Shown piece after piece: positions 58,440 to 64,000 of a stretch of 64,000 nucleotides of DNA (position 1 is its first letter; each line of letters begins with the position of its first letter). This stretch comes from Nostoc cf. commune SO-36. Its GTDB lineage: Bacteria; Cyanobacteriota; Cyanobacteriia; Cyanobacteriales; Nostocaceae. The stretch covers positions 186,001 to 250,000 of the forward strand of contig NZ_AP025732.1 in the NCBI RefSeq assembly GCF_023734775.1. Reading direction: 5' to 3'. Below the pieces are notes generated by a model, which ran no database searches, had not been told where the DNA came from, and was given only the letters and a program-made list of their open reading frames with translations. A program made the position numbers and the translations under genes.

Positions 58440-59729
58440 CTAAATTAACTCGGAATCAATTCTACTTATTTTTCCAATTTCTTGCGTATTAATATCATTA
58501 TTACCTGCTTGCAAACACTCCTGTTCACTTTGACTAGTTAAACGTAAATTGAGTAAACTGGCAACCCACCCAGCCGTCAATCCTTGGAGTAAAACTGTCA
58601 TCATTATTGTTAAAAATACCAAGGCTTTAATTGAATCACCGCCATTAATACCCTGTTTTGTAAGTGAAACTGCAAATAATGAAGCTAAAGAAGCAGCTAC
58701 AATTCCACGGGGAGCAACCCAAGATAAAAATAACTGCTGTTGCCAGTTTAAATCTTGATTCCAGGTAGATATTAAAATGTTAATAGGACGTATTATCAGC
58801 ATCAGCGCTAGAACTGCCAGAACACTACCCCAACCCAAAGCGAAAATACTGGCAATTGATAAGTCTGCTGCTAATAGAATGAACAAAACTGAATTGGCTA
58901 AAATACTTAACTGTTCATTAAACCCACGTAGTAAAAGCTCCGAAGGCAGGTTACTAGCTCTTAAAACTATCCCCATGACTACAGCAACCACTAGACCAGA
59001 CTCACCACGTAGCGCCTGTGCCAAACTAAATAAACCCCAGACACTAGCTAAAACAACTAAATTTTTTAACTCTTGAGACAAGAATTGATCCTGTTTGAGA
59101 AGTTGGGATAGCAACCAGCCTCCACCTACACCAATAATTATGCCTAGACCCAAACGTAAAACTAGACCCTTAATTAAAATGAGAGGCTCCACATTTCCAC
59201 TCAACACAAAATGAAGCACGATTACAGCCAAAATTGCACCAATTGGATCGATAAAAACCCCCTCTCCTTCTAAAAGTGTTGAGACTTGTTTTTCTACACT
59301 AATTTGCTTGAGGAGGGGATTAATAACTGTTGGGCCTGTCACAACTACTAAAGAGGCATATAGAAAAGCAATTGGCCAAGGAAATTCACTTAGCCAGTGT
59401 GCAGCTATTGCAGCCCCCGTTAAGGTAATTAGTACTCCCAAAGTGACAAGATTACGAAGGCTTGTAGAAACTTCTTTTAACTCTCCTAACTGTAGATTTA
59501 AACCACCCTCGAATAAAATCACCGCTACTAACAGCGAAACCAGAACTTCTAAACCAACACCCAATAATGATGGATCTAAAAAATCAAAACCATCTCGCCC
59601 CAGAAGAATCCCGAACAGAAGTAGCAAGACAATACTAGGAATGTGAAAATAACCAGCTAAAACTTGAGCAGCAATACCAGCTACAACCGTTACACTTATC
59701 AAAATAGTAATAGGCAAAGATTCTTCCAT
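58440..59729 (-). CDS. Cation:proton antiporter (CPA1/NhaP type)
   Basis: A 429-residue antiporter from ATG 59729 (MEESLPITILISVTVV; an in-frame ATG at 59774 adds 15 residues). About 12 helices; signature segments IPSIVLLLLFGILLGRDG, VAVILFEGGLNLQLGEL, VVVTGPTVINPLLKQI (half-broken ion-binding helix), GVFIDPIGAILAVIVLHFVL (in place of the N-D/D-D motif there is IDP) and SWVAPRGIVAASLASLFAVSL. It should exchange Na+ or K+ for H+. The last 30 residues are polar and short; there is no C-terminal TrkA domain. It stands alone in the stress region. Confidence 0.88.
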   Translation of the reverse strand: MEESLPITILISVTVVAGIAAQVLAGYFHIPSIVLLLLFGILLGRDGFDFLDPSLLGVGLEVLVSLLVAVILFEGGLNLQLGELKEVSTSLRNLVTLGVLITLTGAAIAAHWLSEFPWPIAFLYASLVVVTGPTVINPLLKQISVEKQVSTLLEGEGVFIDPIGAILAVIVLHFVLSGNVEPLILIKGLVLRLGLGIIIGVGGGWLLSQLLKQDQFLSQELKNLVVLASVWGLFSLAQALRGESGLVVAVVMGIVLRASNLPSELLLRGFNEQLSILANSVLFILLAADLSIASIFALGWGSVLAVLALMLIIRPINILISTWNQDLNWQQQLFLSWVAPRGIVAASLASLFAVSLTKQGINGGDSIKALVFLTIMMTVLLQGLTAGWVASLLNLRLTSQSEQECLQAGNNDINTQEIGKISRIDSELI

Positions 59730-59848
59730 AAAAAATTTAAGTCGTGCTGTACAACCTCCTATAATTAAAATCAAAAACCATCAGCAAGTAGGGTAACTTG
59801 CTGATGTCAAAAAAGTTCTTAGTTCACAATACAACCTTGACAAAGACT

Positions 59849-61078
59849 CTAAACATTAGCTAAAGCTGCTCCAGGGACTAATTCTACCTTCACCCAACCT
59901 GGTTGCCGTTGGTCAAATGCCTTATATGCATCAATAGCTGACATTAGCGGCTCGACCTGTGTTAAGACTTTTGTGGGGTCTACTGTGCCATTACGAACCA
60001 AATCCACCAACGTAGGAATATATTTGCGGTGATTACAATTGCCCATGTTGATTGTGAGATTTTTGTTCATTGCTGTGCCGATGGGAAAGAAATTATGGGT
60101 GGGGGGATAAACTCCAATAATTGAGAGTGTACCAGCTTTGGCTAATGCTTGAACTGCCCACTCTAATACTTGAGAAGGAGCATTACCTGGATGCCAATTG
60201 CCGTTTTGAGGATTGGTTTTAGGGGCAATTTGTTGTAACTGTTGTTGAAATTGTTGTGCTTCTTGTCGTGCTTTTTTGGCTGCTGGGCCACTGTCAGGAG
60301 CATTAGCATCTACACCAACTGCATCGATCGCTCTATCCACACCAACTCCTCCAGTTAGTTCGCGGATTGCTTCAATTGGATCTTCGGCATTATAGTCAAT
60401 GATTTCTGCACCCAAATCACGCGCCATTTCTAAACGTGAGGGAATTGTATCCACTGCAATGATGCGTCCTGCACCGAATAATCTGGCGCTAACGATCGCA
60501 AACTGCCCAACAGGGCCACAGCCAAATATGGCAACTGTATCCCCTGGTGTGATCTCTGCAATATCGGCTCCAAAGTATGCCGTAGGGAAGATGTCAGACA
60601 ACAGAATTGCTTGGTCGTCTGTAACCTCTTTTGGTAATTTTACTAACCCTGCATTGGCATAAGGAATTCGAGCATATTCCGCCTGCAATCCATCAAAGGG
60701 GCCTGCTGCTTCTGGGCCTCCAAAAAAAGCTGTCCCGGCGTTATGCCCGTGGGGATTGGCGTTATCACATTGAGCGTGATATCCTGTGCGGCAGTAACAA
60801 CAGTAGCCGCAGGCAATTGTCGAGGGAACGACAACGCGATCGCCTATTTTCAAATTCCGTACATTGGAGCCAATCTCTTCAACAATACCAACGCCTTCAT
60901 GTCCCAGAATTGTACCGGGTTTCATTCCCGTGAATGTTCCACGAATCATGTGTAAATCCGTGCCACAAATTGCACTAGAGGTCAGCCGAATAATGGCATC
61001 AGTTAGTTCTTTAATTTTTGGTTCTGGTACGTTATATAATCGAATATCTCCGATTCCGTGAAAAACAACCGCTTTCAT
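59849..61078 (-). CDS. Zinc-dependent alcohol dehydrogenase (glutathione-independent formaldehyde dehydrogenase-like)
   Basis: A 409-residue medium-chain dehydrogenase: catalytic zinc CGTDLH and GHEGVGIVEEIG, structural zinc C-x2-C-x2-C-x7-C (CGYCCYCRTGYHAQC), NAD-binding GCGPVGQFAIVSARLFGAGRIIAVD, and the long insertion (PDSGPAAKKARQEAQQFQQQ) characteristic of formaldehyde-dismutase-like members. Full length. It would oxidise formaldehyde or other small aldehydes or alcohols with NAD. ATG 61078, GGAGTACTCACC upstream. Exact substrate inferred from the family. Confidence 0.88.
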   Translation of the reverse strand: MKAVVFHGIGDIRLYNVPEPKIKELTDAIIRLTSSAICGTDLHMIRGTFTGMKPGTILGHEGVGIVEEIGSNVRNLKIGDRVVVPSTIACGYCCYCRTGYHAQCDNANPHGHNAGTAFFGGPEAAGPFDGLQAEYARIPYANAGLVKLPKEVTDDQAILLSDIFPTAYFGADIAEITPGDTVAIFGCGPVGQFAIVSARLFGAGRIIAVDTIPSRLEMARDLGAEIIDYNAEDPIEAIRELTGGVGVDRAIDAVGVDANAPDSGPAAKKARQEAQQFQQQLQQIAPKTNPQNGNWHPGNAPSQVLEWAVQALAKAGTLSIIGVYPPTHNFFPIGTAMNKNLTINMGNCNHRKYIPTLVDLVRNGTVDPTKVLTQVEPLMSAIDAYKAFDQRQPGWVKVELVPGAALANV

Positions 61079-61319
61079 GGTGAGTACTCCTAATTCATGA
61101 GGTTTACATTTCAGACAAAAATGAGTAGCTTGTGTTTTTAGCTACTAAAAAACACGAGAAAATATATATGCAATAGAGTCAAGAAATCTTGTATCCAAAT
61201 TATTTTTTGATGGATAGCTTCAGCAGACAATTGAGCTTATTTTGGGCTACATGACATACGCACTTAAAAATTATGGTATCGATATTGCTATAGTTTCTTA
61301 TCGTCCTTTAGATGGAGTT
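61079..61319. other. Spacer with a possible interrupted ORF
   Basis: Upstream of the dehydrogenase. On the plus strand ATG 61249 encodes MTYALKNYGIDIAIVSYRPLDGVE and runs straight into the MITE-like element at 61320, so the element may have cut an ORF. Low support. Confidence 0.3.
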
Positions 61320-61620
61320 GAAGAAGAATTCAGAAGTCAGAATGGGCTAAACGCCCCGCTACCGCTAACAGGAGTCAGAATCAAGACGCTCTCTACGAGA
61401 CGCTAAAAGCGAACGCGGACTCACTATCAGTCGGGGGTTCATACCCGCGACTGATAGCGTAGCGTTAGCGAGTCCACGAGCGTCTTGAAGACCACTAAAT
61501 TTTCAATTTAGTGGGAGTCTAAACCCGGTTATTCAGACGCTCCTGCGTCGCTAACGCTGCGCTATCCGCCAATCGTACAAAATTCATGTTTGTTTTCTGA
61601 CTCCTGACTCCTGAATTCTG
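61320..61620 (-). mobile_element. MITE-like element (copy 2), no transposase
   Basis: Inverted relative to copy 1 at 29251-29479 and about 70 bases longer. Ends GAATTCAGAAGTCAG and CTGACTCCTGAATTC; inner modules shared with copy 1: GACGCTCTCTACGAGACGC, CGTAGCGTTAGCGAGTC and the central hairpin CCACTAAATTTTCAATTTAGTGG. No coding capacity. The two copies share the whole left end when aligned in the same orientation. Confidence 0.72.
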
Positions 61621-61704
61621 TTCGATAAATTGTGGATAGCAATGCAATGTCAGGCAAAGAAACTGGAAGCAATAGCAAACTTTTTAATAGGATCATGGTT
61701 AATA

Positions 61705-61731
61705 GCGATCGCTCCGTCGGAAGCGATCGCT
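61705..61731. repeat. Palindrome made of two HIP1 octamers
   Basis: GCGATCGCTCCG and GGAAGCGATCGC form a near-perfect hairpin from two GCGATCGC sites. Confidence 0.6.
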
Positions 61732-61757
61732 AGTAATCCAAGTTGCTAATTAGTTAA

Positions 61758-61919
61758 ATTATCTTAGGTATACTAAGCACAGACGCCGAAGAACTGCGAG
61801 GGGAACTACTGGCAATTGAAGCTGATACCTACGCTGAGTTTGTCCGCGCAGGTAAGTTAAATAAAGAACTTTCACCTTTTTTGCAAACAAACTATGACAG
61901 AGGAGATGAGAGAGAATAA
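61758..61919 (+). pseudogene. C-terminal remnant of a Na+/H+ antiporter-like protein
   Basis: A frame without a start, just after a stop, reads DAEELRGELLAIEADTYAEFVRAGKLNKELSPFLQ and ends at TAA 61919. This matches the soluble C-terminal segment found after the last helix of some cyanobacterial CPA antiporters. The membrane part is absent, so it is a fragment. Confidence 0.5.
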
Positions 61920-62025
61920 TTGACCCACATGACTTTATGCTGGGCAAAATTCAAAGTGGAGGCACTGGCTAATTAGTCCAGAAACTTAATCTAACCCGAA
62001 GTTTCGGGTTAGTGGTAATTCATGC

Positions 62026-62265
62026 TCAATCCTCATTCCGTAACTGCCAGACTGCACCAAAAGCGGCCCCAGCCCCAGCTAACAATCCAGTACTCATACC
62101 TTGGATAGTTTTTTGGAACGGATCTTGGGTTAGGCACTCACTTGTAACTTTGCTGTCTCCCAGGCAGAGACTACTTTCTGCCCAACCAGCAGTACCTCCT
62201 AAAATTACACCAGTTATACTACAGGAAACAATTAGCAGTAAAAGACGTTGTGTTTTTCTAGCCAT
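62026..62265 (-). CDS. Small exported or membrane protein
   Basis: A 79-residue protein, ATG 62265. N-terminal hydrophobic segment (RLLLLIVSCSITGVILGGTAGWA, signal-peptide-like), a middle with two cysteines (SLCLGDSKVTSECLTQDP), and a second Gly/Ala-rich hydrophobic segment (GMSTGLLAGAGAAFGAVWQL). Family not recognised. Confidence 0.6.
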   Translation of the reverse strand: MARKTQRLLLLIVSCSITGVILGGTAGWAESSLCLGDSKVTSECLTQDPFQKTIQGMSTGLLAGAGAAFGAVWQLRNED

Positions 62266-62653
62266 AGATGGATGTTTTACTCAATTTTGTATTTTAGAAT
62301 TTACAGTGGCTAAATATGTGAATAAATTAGTCTAGATAAAGAATTTTAGATTTTTCTAGAGTTAAGCCACTGTTTAATCGGTCTGCTTTAGCAAAATTTC
62401 AAATCTAAAATTATGTCAAAAGTTAGAGATTTTAATACACTCTCAACTACTTTACACATGTATGCAGCAAATGTCAGCTGGTTTCGGGCTAACGAGGGCA
62501 ACTTAATAGGGTTCGCATAAGATAAGTTGCCTGTCGATAGCCTTTGTAGAGACGTAGCGTTACATAGTCTTTACACACCATAAAATTCCGTTTGAAACCC
62601 GTTAGCCTCGGCGTAGTCGGTGAGTTGCTACCTACTGATGCTCAGAAAAGCAT
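62266..62653. other. Intergenic region, no gene seen
   Basis: Between sppA (minus) and the small exported protein (minus). GGGCTAACG at 62488 and CGTTAGCC at 62597 form a wide inverted repeat. Nothing else recognised. Confidence 0.35.
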
Positions 62654-64000
62654 TTACTCAATCTTCAAGTTGAAAGGCAAGCGGGCGTAAACTCCCTGTG
62701 GATCGTTCATCTTTTGCAGAATCTCTACTTCTTGTTGCAATTTCTGAAATTCAGTGGTGAGGGGATTGGCTGATTTGAGTGGCGTCCCCTCAATCCCGAA
62801 AGCAGTCCGCACCTCTTCTGTTGCACGCCCAAAAAAGCGTTCTCCGAAGCTGCTTGTGCGAGGATATTCTTGCACTTCCCAGTCTTCTCCTAGTTTCGCC
62901 TCTTTGACAGCATAAGCGATCGCACTATTTAAACCACCAATTTCATCTACCAAACCAATTTCCTTCGCTGCTACACCCGACCAAACCCGTCCTTGGGCAA
63001 TTTCTGCTACCTTTTGTTCTGGGAGTTTGCGACCTTGAGAAACTTTATTCAGAAACATATTATAAATTCGGTTAACACTGCGCTGATAAAGCGCTAACTC
63101 TTGGGGCGATTTCGGACGCGAAACTGTTTGACTATCAGCATAGGTTCCAGTTTTTACCGAATCCCAGGTGATGCCATTATCATTAGCCAGCTTTTCACCA
63201 TTGAACAACACCCCAAATACACCTATTGAGCCTGTAATGGTATTTGGTTCGGCAAAAATGCGATTTGAGTCGCTAGCAATCCAATAACCACCAGAAGCGG
63301 CGATATCACCCATTGAGACTACAACTGGTTTCGCTTTGCGAGTTAATTTCACTTCTCGCTGCATGACTTCAGATGCAGTAGCGCTACCACCGGGACTATT
63401 AATTCGTAATACAACAGCCTTTACATCCTTATCTTGTCGGAGTTTGTTGAAGATTTTGGCAAAGCGATCGCCTCCTACTTGCCCATCTTCTCCTTTACCA
63501 TCGACAATTTCACCCTCAGCATAAACAACGGCAATTTGATTTTTTGAACTACGTTCTACACCCAAAGATTTGCCGGAAACTTCTGCGTAGCTATTCAGGG
63601 TAATTTGTCGGAATGTTTTGTCTTCTTTATCAGTATCTGTCAACTTTTTCAGGTCAGTTACCACTTCATCTGGGTATTGTACTTGATCAACTAAACCGCT
63701 AGTTTTGGCTTCTGTGGCTTCCAGTAGCGCCTGATTATCTGCGATCGCTTGCAATTTATTAGGTGCAAGTTTCCGACTTGCGCCCACAGTAGTGCGCCAC
63801 TCTCCCCAAACATCATCTAACAATTTCTGAGTTTGTTCGCGGTTTTCTGGACTCAATTTAGTGAGAAGAAACGGTTCAACGGCTCCCTTAAATTTCCCTA
63901 CCCGCACGACTTGAACACCAATGCCATATTTCTGCAATGCTCCCGCTAAGAACATCGGTTGTGAACTTAAACCGTTAACTTCCATCATTCCTAGAGGATT
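62654..64000 (-). CDS. sppA: Signal peptide peptidase SppA, 67K type (5' end outside the window)
   Basis: A frame open to the right edge, coding the C-terminal 448 residues of a long-form SppA. The first half has the Lys general-base region (VVRVGKFKGAVEPFLLTKLSPENREQ), the second half the core VLRINSPGGSATASEVMQREVKL and nucleophile Ser in VVSMGDIAASGGYWIASDSNRI, then NTITGSIGVFGVLF. It degrades cleaved signal peptides at the membrane (or photosynthetic antenna in cyanobacteria, where SppA1 has been linked to phycobilisome turnover). The frame continues upstream of the apparent ATG 63988 (NPLG), so the protein starts outside the window. Ends at 62654. Confidence 0.92.
   Translation of the reverse strand, partial: NPLGMMEVNGLSSQPMFLAGALQKYGIGVQVVRVGKFKGAVEPFLLTKLSPENREQTQKLLDDVWGEWRTTVGASRKLAPNKLQAIADNQALLEATEAKTSGLVDQVQYPDEVVTDLKKLTDTDKEDKTFRQITLNSYAEVSGKSLGVERSSKNQIAVVYAEGEIVDGKGEDGQVGGDRFAKIFNKLRQDKDVKAVVLRINSPGGSATASEVMQREVKLTRKAKPVVVSMGDIAASGGYWIASDSNRIFAEPNTITGSIGVFGVLFNGEKLANDNGITWDSVKTGTYADSQTVSRPKSPQELALYQRSVNRIYNMFLNKVSQGRKLPEQKVAEIAQGRVWSGVAAKEIGLVDEIGGLNSAIAYAVKEAKLGEDWEVQEYPRTSSFGERFFGRATEEVRTAFGIEGTPLKSANPLTTEFQKLQQEVEILQKMNDPQGVYARLPFNLKIE

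Overview
The window comes from a filamentous, Nostoc-like (Nostocales) cyanobacterium. The HIP1 octamer GCGATCGC recurs throughout. The guaB3 - Yfr1 small RNA - trxA order is cyanobacterial, as are Ftn2/ZipN, a tocopherol cyclase, paired sucrose-phosphate synthase and phosphatase genes, an AvaK-type PRC-barrel protein, DUF3611, and heptanucleotide (STRR) repeats.

Layout. 0-2.4 kb: end of an unknown gene, an L,D-transpeptidase, a KDPG aldolase and a small membrane protein. 2.9-5.1 kb: a compact two-gene cassette on the minus strand, a DUF262 (DGQQR) protein followed by an RX4H HEPN nuclease, which looks like an anti-phage or abortive-infection module. 5.4-7.3 kb: a tandem duplication of a YkuE-type metallophosphoesterase, second copy frameshifted. 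7.8-11 kb: a proline-rich membrane protein, a broken J-TPR-WD40 gene and an intact J-TPR paralogue. 11-25 kb: mostly housekeeping genes (tocopherol cyclase, tRNA-Arg, YdcF, GuaB3, Yfr1, TrxA, MarC, nitrilase-family amidase, class II aldolase, Uma2, tRNA-Lys, aldose epimerase, PdhA, Ftn2). 25-32 kb: DM13 lipoprotein, alpha-amylase, a response regulator, sucrose synthesis. 32-62 kb: envelope and stress genes: PRC-barrel/DUF2382, SLH protein, a DUF389 - ion channel - MscS - DUF2254 - YjdF-like run, an AI-2E family exporter, multidomain response regulator, hybrid kinase, porin-like protein, DUF3611, paired lipoproteins, M48 protease, peptidoglycan-binding protein, DUF1206, hydrolases, a CPA antiporter and a formaldehyde-dehydrogenase-like enzyme. 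The window ends inside sppA.

Two patterns cut across genes. First, about fifteen otherwise well conserved genes carry one or two single-base indels, often in homopolymers, or an in-frame TAG. Because pdhA, ftn2 and guaB3 are among them, consensus sequencing errors are at least as likely as true decay; a heavily pseudogenised symbiont genome is the alternative. Second, six genes in the 34-50 kb stress region share an upstream direct repeat, TNCNCT-N5-TCCAC(T/C) with 11-bp periodicity, that I cannot assign to a known regulator. It suggests an undescribed local regulon covering the SLH protein, the DUF389/channel run, the porin-like protein, a CheY-like regulator, DUF3611 and an exported protein.

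Mobile content is slight: two related copies of a transposase-less element with GAATTCAGGAGTCAG inverted ends, several REP-like palindromes (some inside reading frames), and gene remnants (SDR, antiporter C-terminus, beta-lactamase-fold protein). I saw no CRISPR array, rRNA gene or transposase.
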